Source: Kitasatospora sp. NBC_00240 (GTDB taxonomy: Bacteria; Actinomycetota; Actinomycetes; Streptomycetales; Streptomycetaceae). Taken from it: a DNA stretch of 64,000 nucleotides. The position numbers and the translations under genes were made by a program. This document shows, piece by piece, positions 25,528 through 34,138 of this stretch. Where the stretch lies: positions 1,302,001-1,366,000 of the forward strand of contig NZ_JAPEMU010000001.1 in the NCBI RefSeq assembly GCF_026342405.1. The letters run 5' to 3'. The stretch's first letter is position 1, and each line of letters begins with the position of its first letter. Below the pieces are notes generated by a model that saw nothing but the letters and a program-made list of their open reading frames with translations, ran no database searches and was not told the DNA's origin.

Positions 25528-26864
25528 GCGGGCCCAAATGCACGACGTACCGGCTTGACGAGGAACTCACCGCCGCGCAGTTGCGCGCGGCGGCGCAGGA
25601 CGCCGCGGTGCGCGAGGCCGTCCGGCTCCGTGCGGAGGCCGACCGCCGGGCGGCCCTGCTGGCCGCGGCCGCCCGGGACGCCGCCGTCCGCGCGGTGGAG
25701 ACGCGCAACGCGCGGATCACGGCTCTCACCGTGTCCGCCGAGGACTTGCGGCAGCGGTACGGCGCCGAGCTCACCGTGCGGCCTCCGGAGCCGCTTCGGA
25801 TCGGCACCCGGTCCACCTCCGAGCTGGAGGCCTGGTGCGCCGAGGCCGACCGCGAGCTGGCCGCCGTGGAACGGGAACTGCGGGAACTGACCGCTCGCGC
25901 CTTCGCGGCGGACCTGTTCGCCGACCTGAACGGCCGGGCCGCCGAGCGCCGTCCGGTCGAGGCCGCCGAGTTGTTCGCGGGCCGCTCGGAGCCCGCCGAC
26001 GTCGCCGCCGGGTCCGGCTCCCCGTCCGTGGAAGGGGCCGCGGAAGGGGACGAGGACGGGAACGAGGAGGAGGCCGCGCGCCAGGACGTCGGACAGACGC
26101 TGGTCCGGGTCCTGTCGCGCCTCCTCCCGGACTGCGGCGAGGCCCACCGGGCGGACGTTCGGCAGGCCGCGGCGCGGGTGGCCGAGGCGTCCACTCCCGA
26201 CGAAGCACGCAGCTGGCTGACCGAGACGAGGCTCCGGGTCCAACGTGCCAACGCGGCCGCGGAGGCGGTGCGGCGCGACGCCGACGAGGCGATCGGGTTC
26301 CTCCAGGACCTCGGACACGCCCGGGTGGCGGACGTGGAGCCGGTGCGGGCCCTGCTCGCGGAGGTCGTGGCCGGCCACCGCGCCCTCGACGAGCCACTGC
26401 GCCGACGGGTGGCCGGCTGCCGGGCCGCGGCCGAGGCGCAGGCCGAGCAGCAGTACGTGGTCAACACGGTGACGGACGCCCTCGCCGACCTCGGCTACCA
26501 GGTCAGCCAGGGGTTCGAGACGCTCACCGTCACCGACGGCGCCCTGCGCCTGTCCCGGCGCGAATGGCCCGAGCACGCGGTCAACCTGGTCGTCGACCAG
26601 CAGGGCGGTCAGCTGCGTACCGCGGTGGTGCGCACCGCCGCCGGGGACGGCGACGACGACGCGCACCTCGACGTCGAGCGCGAGGAGCAGTGGTGCGAGG
26701 ACTTCCATGCACTGCGCGGCCGCCTCGCCCAGGCGGGGCTGAGCACGGACGTCCAGGTCGCGGTCCCGCCCGGACAGGTGCCCGTTCCCCTGGTCGTCGC
26801 CCCGCCCGCCCCGCCCGCCCCGGGCACCCGGGCCCGGCCCGGGTACCGGGAACGCGATCGCTGA
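25524..26864 (+). CDS. Coiled-coil protein of unknown function, kinase operon
   Basis: 446 residues beginning MSGPKCTTYRLDEELTAAQL; the ATG overlaps the kinase stop (ATGA). Long Ala/Glu/Arg-rich helices (about 10-60, 100-150, 190-310) predict coiled coils. An acidic linker (GDEDGNEEE, about residues 175-183) separates two halves. A C-terminal alpha/beta domain (about 310-420: QQYVVNTVTDALADLGYQV ... WCEDFHALRGRLAQAGLSTDV) ends in a Pro-rich tail. No catalytic motif, signal peptide or membrane segment. I do not recognise the family; the position suggests a scaffold, adaptor or substrate linking the kinase and the AAA+ protein. Confidence 0.8.
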   Translation: MSGPKCTTYRLDEELTAAQLRAAAQDAAVREAVRLRAEADRRAALLAAAARDAAVRAVETRNARITALTVSAEDLRQRYGAELTVRPPEPLRIGTRSTSELEAWCAEADRELAAVERELRELTARAFAADLFADLNGRAAERRPVEAAELFAGRSEPADVAAGSGSPSVEGAAEGDEDGNEEEAARQDVGQTLVRVLSRLLPDCGEAHRADVRQAAARVAEASTPDEARSWLTETRLRVQRANAAAEAVRRDADEAIGFLQDLGHARVADVEPVRALLAEVVAGHRALDEPLRRRVAGCRAAAEAQAEQQYVVNTVTDALADLGYQVSQGFETLTVTDGALRLSRREWPEHAVNLVVDQQGGQLRTAVVRTAAGDGDDDAHLDVEREEQWCEDFHALRGRLAQAGLSTDVQVAVPPGQVPVPLVVAPPAPPAPGTRARPGYRERDR

Positions 26865-26923
26865 TCCGCCCGACGGACTGACAGGTTCCGGACCGAGAGC
26901 CGGCGACATGGGGAGAGGGATCC

Positions 26924-28819
26924 TTGTCCACCGAGGACATGCGCGCACCTGAGGGCATTCCGACGACGGCGGGGCCGCCGTTCGTGCGGGAATTCGAGGC
27001 GACCCTGCCCGTCCATTCGCAGTTCGTGCTGTGGGGGAACCGCCATGACAGCTTCCTGGTCCGGGAGTCCGACAGCGCCCGCCCCCGGCTGCTGTCCCTG
27101 CCGGACCTGCTCTGGGAGACGCTCCGCGGGAGCGGCTACGCGTTCCTGCTCGTGCACGACCCGGTGGACGGTCTCCGGGTGCACCTGCCGGCCGGTGCCA
27201 CAGCCGAGGAGTCCGATCGGGCCGAGGAGGCCGCCTCCCGGCTGCTTCCCCGGCGGCCACGCCCGGGAAGCCTTCCCTCGCTGGAGACCCTGCGTGCGCT
27301 GATGGCCGAGCTGGCCCGTCCCGCGCAGCCGGTCCGGGCGGCGCTGGCGATCGACGACGCCTCCCGCATCGCGCGCAGCGCGGGCGAACTGGAGCCGAGC
27401 GAGCGGGACTTCTTCAGGTTCTGTGCCAGGCTCTCCCGGACGGCGGTCCCGGTGGGTGCGCAGAGCGGCCGGACGACCCCGCTGTACAACCCGGTGATCT
27501 GGCTGGCGGACCGCGAGGGCGACCTGCCGGCCTGGCTCACCTCGTCCAACGACCAGATCCGGTCCATCGGGCTCCCGGTTCCGGATCTGGGCGACCGGCA
27601 GGCCACCGCGCGCCTGCTGATGAAGCTCTTCGGCGTGACGGACCTCGACTCGGACCTGCCGGCGACCGAGGCGTGCGAGGCGTTCGCGGCCCAGACGGAC
27701 GGACTCACCCTGCAGGCGATGATCGAGATCACCCGGCTGGCCCGGGACCGCCGCCTGACGATGACGGAGCTTCCGGACGCGATCCGCATCTACAAACTCG
27801 GCGTCATGGACAACCCCTGGAAGCGGGAGTACCTCCGCAAACGGATCACGGACGGCCAGCACTCGATCCCGCAGCGCGTCGTCGGGCAGCCGCAGGCCGT
27901 CACCAAGACCCTCGACATCCTGAAGCGGGCGGCCCTGGGGCTGTCCGGCGCGCAGCAGTCCCGGTCCTCGGACCGGCCGCGCGGAGTGCTGTTCTTCGCC
28001 GGGCCCACCGGCGTGGGCAAGACCGAACTGGCCAAGGCCGTCTCGTCGTTGATCTTCGCGGACGAGTCCGCCTATCTGCGGTTCGACATGAGCGAGTTCT
28101 CCGCGGAGCACGCCGGGGACCGCCTGATCGGGGCGCCACCGGGGTACGTCGGCTTCGAGGCGGGCGGCGAACTGACCAACGCGGTGCGGCAACAGCCCTT
28201 CAGGGTGATCCTCTTCGACGAGATCGAGAAGGCCCACCCGCGGATTCTGGACAAGTTCCTGCAGATCCTCGAGGACGGCCGGCTGACGGACGGGCGCGGC
28301 TCGACGGTGCACTTCTCCGAGTCCGTCCTGGTGTTCACCTCCAACCTCGGCACCGAGGTGGAGGACGACGGCGGGCGGCCGGTGACCAACGTTCACCCCG
28401 ACATGCCGTACGAGGAGATCGAGGCGCGCATGAAAGCGGCGATCGGCGACCACTTCACCAGGGTCCTCGGGCGGCCGGAGCTGCTCAACCGCTTCGGGGA
28501 CAACATCGTGGTGTTCAACTTCATCGACCGTGCGGCGGCCGCCCGCATCTTCGGCCTCCAGCTCGACAACATCGTCTCCCGGGTCCACGAGGAGCAGGGC
28601 ATCGTCCTCGAGGTGGAACCCGAGGTCCGGGCCGCGTTGCAGAAGAGCTGCACCGACAACCCGCGGATGGGTGGCCGGGGCATCGGCATGGCCCTGGAGT
28701 CGCAGTTCGTCAATCCCCTCGCCCGGGCGCTGTTCGACCGGGACCCGGCCGCAGGCGCGCACGTCCGGGTGACCGCTCTGCGGCGCGAGGGCGACATCGT
28801 CTCGGTGGAGCTGGCATGA
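26924..28819 (+). CDS. Clp-type AAA+ ATPase with degenerate N-terminal ATPase-like half
   Basis: 631 residues from TTG 26924, which follows GAGAGGGA by 3-5 bases; the next ATG (26939) is poorly spaced. Residues about 130-320 look like an ATPase-like half with no P-loop (ALAIDDASRI in a Walker-B-like position, then NPVIWLADREGDLPAW). The C-terminal module has all the key parts of ClpA/ClpB D2: entry VVGQPQAV, Walker A GPTGVGKT (360-367), pore loop GYVG (about 406-409), Walker B VILFDEIEKAH (about 428), sensor TSNLGTE, the Arg-finger segment GRPELLNRFGD, and a C-domain. The pore loop implies threading or remodelling of a protein substrate; no ClpP-binding loop is evident. It overlaps the next gene by ATGA. 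Confidence 0.9.
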   Translation: MSTEDMRAPEGIPTTAGPPFVREFEATLPVHSQFVLWGNRHDSFLVRESDSARPRLLSLPDLLWETLRGSGYAFLLVHDPVDGLRVHLPAGATAEESDRAEEAASRLLPRRPRPGSLPSLETLRALMAELARPAQPVRAALAIDDASRIARSAGELEPSERDFFRFCARLSRTAVPVGAQSGRTTPLYNPVIWLADREGDLPAWLTSSNDQIRSIGLPVPDLGDRQATARLLMKLFGVTDLDSDLPATEACEAFAAQTDGLTLQAMIEITRLARDRRLTMTELPDAIRIYKLGVMDNPWKREYLRKRITDGQHSIPQRVVGQPQAVTKTLDILKRAALGLSGAQQSRSSDRPRGVLFFAGPTGVGKTELAKAVSSLIFADESAYLRFDMSEFSAEHAGDRLIGAPPGYVGFEAGGELTNAVRQQPFRVILFDEIEKAHPRILDKFLQILEDGRLTDGRGSTVHFSESVLVFTSNLGTEVEDDGGRPVTNVHPDMPYEEIEARMKAAIGDHFTRVLGRPELLNRFGDNIVVFNFIDRAAAARIFGLQLDNIVSRVHEEQGIVLEVEPEVRAALQKSCTDNPRMGGRGIGMALESQFVNPLARALFDRDPAAGAHVRVTALRREGDIVSVELA

Positions 28820-29490
28820 CGGCCTCCAACGCCTCCCCCCGCCCGGTCGAGCTGATGCTGAACAAGGCGCACTACCCGGTGACGTCGCTGGGCCCCGGAA
28901 CCCGGGCCGGCATCTGGACGCAGGGCTGCACGATCGGCTGCGCCGGGTGCGTCTCGCAGGACACCTGGACGGCGGATCCCGGCACACTCGTGGACATCGC
29001 GGCCCTCCGGAGCTGGCTCGCCGGCCTGCCCGATCCGCTCGACGGGATCACCGTCTCGGGCGGGGAGCCGTTCCAGCAGCCGGAGGCGCTCGCCGCGCTC
29101 CTGGAGTGGGTCCATGTCTGGCGCCGCGGGCGGCCCGCGCCGCTGGACGTGCTCGTCTACAGCGGGTACTCCCTCGACCGGCTGCGGCGGGAGCACTCCG
29201 CGCTCCTCGACCGGTGCGACGCGGTGATCACCGGCCCTTACATCGATCGCCTCAACAGCCCCGGACTGCGCTGGAGCGGCTCGAGCAACCAGCGTCTGAC
29301 CGCACTGACCGATCTCGGACGCGAGCGGTACGAGGGGGCCGGCCCCGTCGACGCACCGCCCATGCAGGTCGCCGTCGACGACGGCCGGGTCTGGTTCATC
29401 GGGGTTCCCCGCCGGGGCGACATGGAACGCCTGAGCACCCGGCTCCGGTCGGCCGGCATCACCATGGAAGAGGTGTCATGGCGCAGCTGA
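28816..29490 (+). CDS. Radical SAM activase-like protein (NrdG/PFL-activase type)
   Basis: 224 residues. An N-terminal cluster motif CTIGCAGC (Cys38, Cys42, Cys45; CxxxCxxC) binds [4Fe-4S] and SAM. Next come a SGGEPFQQPEALAALL segment (the GGEP SAM-amino contact) and LVYSGYSLDRL, as in the small activating enzymes of glycyl-radical proteins. The domain ends with a VWFIGVPRRGDME segment and no second cluster. No glycyl-radical enzyme is encoded nearby, so the substrate is probably one of the operon products or a remote protein. The ATG overlaps the AAA+ stop; its own end overlaps the FHA gene by 13 bases. Confidence 0.88.
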   Translation: MTASNASPRPVELMLNKAHYPVTSLGPGTRAGIWTQGCTIGCAGCVSQDTWTADPGTLVDIAALRSWLAGLPDPLDGITVSGGEPFQQPEALAALLEWVHVWRRGRPAPLDVLVYSGYSLDRLRREHSALLDRCDAVITGPYIDRLNSPGLRWSGSSNQRLTALTDLGRERYEGAGPVDAPPMQVAVDDGRVWFIGVPRRGDMERLSTRLRSAGITMEEVSWRS

Positions 29491-30194
29491 TCTGCTCGTC
29501 CTGCGGCCTGGCGGCGGAGGACGGCGATCTCGTCTGCGGGGGTTGCTCCGGGAACCTCAGCCGCCCCGCCGTCGCCCGGTACCCGCTGCCCGGGCCGCCG
29601 CCCCCGCCCGCGCACCCGCCCGCGATCGGGGCGGTGGCCTCGCAGGCGGTGGCCTCGAAGGCGGTGGGCGACATCGATCCGGCCGCGGCCGGGCCTCAGG
29701 AGGAGCCCCGGGTCTGCCCGCACTGCGGAGCCGCCGTCCCGGTGCCGACCAACCAGGTGTGCGTGGCCTGCCAGCGGATGCTGGGCGAGGTGCGCCCGTC
29801 CCGTGCCGCCGGCTCCGGCGAGCGGGCCGCGGACGTGCAGGCGACCCGCCGCGACGCCCCCACCGTGGTCCTGCGGATCCGGTTCGGTGCGGTGGAGCGC
29901 ACCGTGACGCCGGGCAGCACCCTGCTCCTCGGCCGCGCCCCGGCCGCCCGCACGACGTCCGGTCTGCTGGAGCGCTACGACAACGTCTCCCGTCAGCACG
30001 CGACCGTCGGCCTGGAACCGGACGGGACGGCCTGGGTACGGGACGAGCACTCCACCAACGGCACCTTCGTGAACGGCCGCCCGGCCGACGCCGGTGCGCG
30101 GACTCCCCTCCGGGACGGGGACGAGCTGCGGCTGGCCGCCGACTGCACGCTCGGGATCAGCGTCGATCGACCGGGTGACGGGGGCCGGCGGTGA
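29478..30194 (+). CDS. Zinc-ribbon and FHA-domain protein
   Basis: 238 residues. N-terminal zinc ribbon with Cys6, Cys9, Cys20, Cys23; a Pro/Ala linker; a second ribbon (CPHC ... CVAC, about residues 76-98); then a C-terminal FHA domain (about 130-235). The phosphothreonine-binding signature is present: LLLGRA, NVSRQHATV, DEHSTNGTFVNG. It should read threonine phosphorylation written by the operon kinase and recruit partners. It starts inside the radical-SAM gene and overlaps the phosphatase gene by GTGA. Confidence 0.9.
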   Translation: MAQLICSSCGLAAEDGDLVCGGCSGNLSRPAVARYPLPGPPPPPAHPPAIGAVASQAVASKAVGDIDPAAAGPQEEPRVCPHCGAAVPVPTNQVCVACQRMLGEVRPSRAAGSGERAADVQATRRDAPTVVLRIRFGAVERTVTPGSTLLLGRAPAARTTSGLLERYDNVSRQHATVGLEPDGTAWVRDEHSTNGTFVNGRPADAGARTPLRDGDELRLAADCTLGISVDRPGDGGRR

Positions 30195-30952
30195 CCGGCT
30201 CCCGGGACGCGGTCGAGGTGACCGTCACCGCGATGACCCACCGCGGCGCCGTCCGCGACGGCAACGAGGACGCGTTCGTCATCGGTGGTCTGACCGCGGC
30301 GGGGGTGGACACCCTCGATCCTGTCGTGGTGCGCCTGCTGGTCGAGGAACCGGCCGTCGTCGCCGTCGCCGACGGACTCGGCGGCCACAACGCCGGCGAG
30401 ATCGCCGCGGCCCTCACCGTCCGCAGGCTGGCGGAGCACGCCCGGGACGCCGGCGTCGACGAGCTGCTCCGGGAGATCAACGCCGAACTGTACGCGCTGG
30501 CCGAGGCGGACCCCGGCTGCGCCGGCGCGGGAACCACGACGGTGGGGCTGTGGCTGACCCCGCGCCGGATGTCCTGGTTCAACGTGGGCGACTCCCGGCT
30601 CTACCGCGAGGACGGCGGCCGGCTGGGACAGGTGTCGGTGGACGACTCGCCCGTGGCCGGCCGGGGCGGGCCGGGACGAACGCCCGAGGTGACGAACCTC
30701 GTCCTGCAGACCCTCGGCGGCGCCCAGCGCTTCGAGCCCGTCCACCCGCACACCGGCACCGAGCGGTACGTCCCGGGCAGCCGGTGGCTGATCTGCAGTG
30801 ACGGGCTGTCGGACCTGGTGGACGTGGCCGCGATGGAACTGATCCTCGCCGAGAACGCCGGCGACGACGTCCGGGCGGTGAAGGCCCTGTGGGTCGCCGC
30901 CATGAACGCCGGCGGCCGGGACAACATCACCGCCCTGCTGGTGCGCTGCTGA
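30191..30952 (+). CDS. PP2C-family (PPM) Ser/Thr protein phosphatase
   Basis: 253 residues. All PP2C metal-ligand motifs are present: RDGNEDAF (near the N-terminus), VAVADGLGGHNAG, GTTTVGL, WFNVGDSRLY, CSDGLSDLV and GGRDNITALL. It removes the phosphate added by the operon kinase, closing the write-read-erase set. The GTG start overlaps the FHA stop. No membrane segment. A 17-bp hairpin follows, so it ends the operon. Confidence 0.93.
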   Translation: MTGSRDAVEVTVTAMTHRGAVRDGNEDAFVIGGLTAAGVDTLDPVVVRLLVEEPAVVAVADGLGGHNAGEIAAALTVRRLAEHARDAGVDELLREINAELYALAEADPGCAGAGTTTVGLWLTPRRMSWFNVGDSRLYREDGGRLGQVSVDDSPVAGRGGPGRTPEVTNLVLQTLGGAQRFEPVHPHTGTERYVPGSRWLICSDGLSDLVDVAAMELILAENAGDDVRAVKALWVAAMNAGGRDNITALLVRC

Positions 30953-30970
30953 GACCGGCGCGCGCGGGGC

Positions 30971-31011
30971 GCCCGGCCGGCTGCCGTCGGGGACACGGCA
31001 GCCGGCCGGGC
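30971..31011. terminator. Hairpin terminator between the PP2C and GT39 genes
   Basis: A perfect 17-bp stem (30971-30987 with 30995-31011) and a 7-base loop begin 18 bases past the phosphatase stop. The opposing glycosyltransferase gene ends at 31032, so it can stop both transcripts. Confidence 0.8.
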
Positions 31012-31031
31012 GGGTCTTCTCCGCTGCAGGC

Positions 31032-32612
31032 TCAGTCGCATCCCTTGATGCTGTCGGCCGTGATCGCCTCGGCGGTGTAAGGGCACTGGAAGCCGATCCA
31101 GCGCAGCTGCTCCCACAGTTGCGACCAGGGCTTCAGCGGTCCACGGCACACCATGAGCTTCTGGCCGTCGTCGGAGACCGGCAGGTCGTTGCTGTACTCG
31201 CCGCGCTCCTCGCAGGACCGGAAGAGCTGGCCGAACTGCTTGGGGTCGGCGCCGATGGTGATCACGGTCGTCTTGTCCTCGCCGGGCCGGCCGAAGTCGG
31301 CGTACGAGTTGTGGCCGCTGTACGCCTTCGGCAGCCCGTACGTCGGCCCCCACTTGTCGATCGCTCCGGCCTGACCGTAGTGGTTGCCGTAGATGACGGT
31401 GTGCGCCTGCTCCTCCGGCGGCAGCGACTGGTAGACGGCGCCCACCTGCCGGGTCATCTCGGGCCAGCCGACCTGGTCGAACTGGACGATGGCCAGGTCC
31501 TTGAGGACGGGCGTGTTCGCGTACGTGCCGATCGGGAGCACCGGCAGCAGCAGGATCGCGCAGCTCAGCGCGTTGAGCCCGGTCAGTGCGCCGATCACCG
31601 ACAGCCGCGGGACGCTGCGCGCCCACCGGTCGACGACCACGGCTCCGGCGGCGAGCAGGACGTACTGCAGCGCGGTCGTGTAGGCACCCTGCCCGCCGAT
31701 GACCAGCAGCACGACCACCATCAGCGGGTACGACCAGCCGACGAACCGGTAGGCGCGCCACTCGGGCCGGCGCAGCAGCGCGACCAGCCCCGCGATCCAC
31801 ACCGGGTTCAGGAAGAAGCCGATGAGCAGGAGCTGCATCGGGATGAAGGTGCTGCGGGACAGGCTCTCCAGCGCCTTGGACAGCGCGGCGCTCATCTCCA
31901 GCTGCGGCATCCCGTGCGTCACCTGCCAGATCAGCACCGGTGAGGCGATCACCGCGGCCACGCCGACCGCGGCCGGGAAGCGCCAGGTCCGGAACACCGC
32001 CCGCGGTCCGAAGGCGAGCAGACCGGCCCCCAGGCAGAGGAGCAGGAGAACCAGCAGGTACTTCGCGGTGAGGCCGACGCCGACCACCACGCCGATCGCC
32101 CACCACAGGCGGGTGTCGCCGGTGCGCACCATCCGGATCAGCAGCCAGGTCGCCGTGATCCAGGACAGCTCGTCCCAGTTGTTGGTGCCCATGATGTGGC
32201 CGGTGTACATGACCAGGCCCGAGGCGAACGCCATCAACCCCGCGAGCACCTGCGCCCGGGAGTTGGCGCCCAGCTCCCGGGCGATCAGCGGGGCGAGCAG
32301 CACCGCGACGGAGGCCAGCAGCGCCGGCACCACGCGGAAGCCGAAGAGGTTGTCCCCGAAGATCGCGATCTCGACCTTGGCGACGAGCGCGACGAGCGGT
32401 GGCTGGTCGATGTAGCCCCACGCGAGGTGGCTGCTCGCCACCCGGGTGTAGAGCTCGTCTATGTGGTATCCGTGCCGGGTGGCCAGCACCAGCAGGCACA
32501 CCGTCATCGCGGCCGCGGTGAGCGAGACCGGCCGCCATGGCACGGGGGTCAACCCTTCAGGCGGCGTGGGCGCCTCTTGTTCCGAGGAAGCGGTCGCTGT
32601 CGCGAAGGCCAT
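31032..32612 (-). CDS. GT-C glycosyltransferase, family 39-like (polyprenyl-phosphate sugar donor)
   Basis: 526 residues from ATG 32612 (AGGGAG 8 bases upstream). About 10-11 membrane helices. The first periplasmic loop has the acidic signature HIDELYTRVASSHLAWGYID (Asp-Glu catalytic/metal positions), with QPPLVAL after it and NNWDELSW further on, as in protein O-mannosyltransferases and ArnT-like enzymes. The C-terminal soluble part (about 390-526) is less conserved. Such enzymes move mannose or another sugar from a lipid carrier outside the membrane. Mannopeptimycin mannosyltransferases are of this type, so it may glycosylate the peptide of this cluster; it may equally be an unrelated border gene. 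Divergent from the MFS gene. Confidence 0.78.
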   Translation of the reverse strand: MAFATATASSEQEAPTPPEGLTPVPWRPVSLTAAAMTVCLLVLATRHGYHIDELYTRVASSHLAWGYIDQPPLVALVAKVEIAIFGDNLFGFRVVPALLASVAVLLAPLIARELGANSRAQVLAGLMAFASGLVMYTGHIMGTNNWDELSWITATWLLIRMVRTGDTRLWWAIGVVVGVGLTAKYLLVLLLLCLGAGLLAFGPRAVFRTWRFPAAVGVAAVIASPVLIWQVTHGMPQLEMSAALSKALESLSRSTFIPMQLLLIGFFLNPVWIAGLVALLRRPEWRAYRFVGWSYPLMVVVLLVIGGQGAYTTALQYVLLAAGAVVVDRWARSVPRLSVIGALTGLNALSCAILLLPVLPIGTYANTPVLKDLAIVQFDQVGWPEMTRQVGAVYQSLPPEEQAHTVIYGNHYGQAGAIDKWGPTYGLPKAYSGHNSYADFGRPGEDKTTVITIGADPKQFGQLFRSCEERGEYSNDLPVSDDGQKLMVCRGPLKPWSQLWEQLRWIGFQCPYTAEAITADSIKGCD

Positions 32613-32865
32613 AAGGGACTCCCTGCCGTCGTGGCTCGCTGCCGTGCCGGATGCGTGACACGACCCAGCGCTCAAATATCGACGCAAGCACCGCTGTCCT
32701 CAACGAACTTGACCCGTGCCGACATTGCGCAGGCCGTGGCCCGCGCCAGGGGCGGCGACGCGGCTGGCCTCGGAGTTTCGTCCACGGGTCAACTTCGTGG
32801 CGACGCCCGCCCGGTCGCCGCAAGACTCGGTGGCCTCCACCGCCGTCACACCGGGAAGCCACGGC

Positions 32866-34116
32866 ATGACCACTCCCCTGCTGAGCAACCGCAACTACCG
32901 CATCCTCTGGTCCGGCATGTTCCTGTCCGAGATGGCCGCCGAGATCGCGTACATCGCCTTCCCCCTGCTCCTGCTCGCCCACGGGGGCTCGGCGGCCGCG
33001 GTCTCCGGCGCCGCCGCGGTGCTCGCCGGTGCCCGGGCCCTGGTCAGCCTGCCCGCCGGGGCGCTGGCCGACCGGACGGACCGCAAGCGGGTGATGGTGG
33101 TGGCCCAGGGCGTCCGTACGGTGGCGATGCTCGGCGTCGCCGGCGCCGTCCTGCTGGGCCGCTGCCCGCTGTGGCTGGTCCTGCTGGTGGCGGCGGTCGA
33201 GGGCGCGGCCGCCGGCATCTTCGTACCGGCCGAGAACGCGGCCCTGCCCCAGGTCGTGCCGGAGAGCCTGCTGCCGCAGGCGTTGGCGCGCAACGCGGCC
33301 CGGCCGTTCGCCGCGCTGCTGATCGGTCCGGCGCTGGCCGGCTTCACGTTCGGGCTGCACGAGGTGCTGCCGTTCACGCTGAACACGTCGGTGCTGGCGG
33401 TGTCGTTCGTGGCGCTGGCGGCGCTGCAGCTGCCGAGCATCGCCGCCGGGCCCGGCGGCGGCGAGGAGAGCGCGGCTGCCGGCGCACCGCGGGCCGGCGG
33501 GTTCGGGCAGCTGCTGCGGATGCGGACCATCCGGGCGACGATGGCCTGGATCGTCGGCGTGAACCTCGCCTTCCACACCTTGGTGGTGCTCGTCCTGATC
33601 GTGTCGGGCGAGGACCACGTCGCGCCCGGCCAGATGGGCCTGATGATGACCTGCTTCGGCGCGGGCGGCCTGATCGGCGCCCTGGTCGCCGAGCGTCTGC
33701 ACGCGGCGGCGCTGTCGCCGGCGGTGCTGGTCATCGGCTCGACCTGGGTCTTCGCCGCCGTCGCCGGTGCCATGGCGTACGCCCCGCGCGGCGTGCCGCT
33801 CGGAATCCTGCTGGGCGTGGCGGCGATGGCCATGCCGGTCGCCAACACGACCGTGATCACCTGCCAGCTGTCGGCCGTGCCCGACGGCCTGCGCGGACGC
33901 CTGTCCGGCCTGGTCGGCCTCGGCGCCGAACTGGCGGCCACGGCCGGTCCCGTCGTCGCCGGCGTGCTGGCCACCGGCACCCGGAGCGGCGCCGCCAGCA
34001 TTCTCGGCGCGGCCGCGCTGCTGGTGGTGGTCGCCGCCGGCGCCACCCTGAGCCCGACCCTGCGCCGCCTCGCGCTGCCCCACCTGTCGGCCGCACCACA
34101 GCCGGCCCACTCCTGA
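32866..34116 (+). CDS. MFS exporter (EntS-like, MFS_3)
   Basis: 416 residues, about 12 membrane helices. The N-terminus SNRNYRILWSGMFLSEMA, the cytoplasmic loop GALADRTDRKRVMVVAQ (motif A) and a late GRLSGLVGLGAELAATAGP segment are typical of the enterobactin-exporter-like group of drug and siderophore exporters. The ATG at 32866 (GGGAAG upstream) fits the family start. The mppO-like gene begins 22 bases later, so both are probably cotranscribed and the exporter likely handles the peptide or provides self-resistance. Confidence 0.87.
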   Translation: MTTPLLSNRNYRILWSGMFLSEMAAEIAYIAFPLLLLAHGGSAAAVSGAAAVLAGARALVSLPAGALADRTDRKRVMVVAQGVRTVAMLGVAGAVLLGRCPLWLVLLVAAVEGAAAGIFVPAENAALPQVVPESLLPQALARNAARPFAALLIGPALAGFTFGLHEVLPFTLNTSVLAVSFVALAALQLPSIAAGPGGGEESAAAGAPRAGGFGQLLRMRTIRATMAWIVGVNLAFHTLVVLVLIVSGEDHVAPGQMGLMMTCFGAGGLIGALVAERLHAAALSPAVLVIGSTWVFAAVAGAMAYAPRGVPLGILLGVAAMAMPVANTTVITCQLSAVPDGLRGRLSGLVGLGAELAATAGPVVAGVLATGTRSGAASILGAAALLVVVAAGATLSPTLRRLALPHLSAAPQPAHS

Positions 34117-34138
34117 CCACCGACCACGGAGGAAGAAG

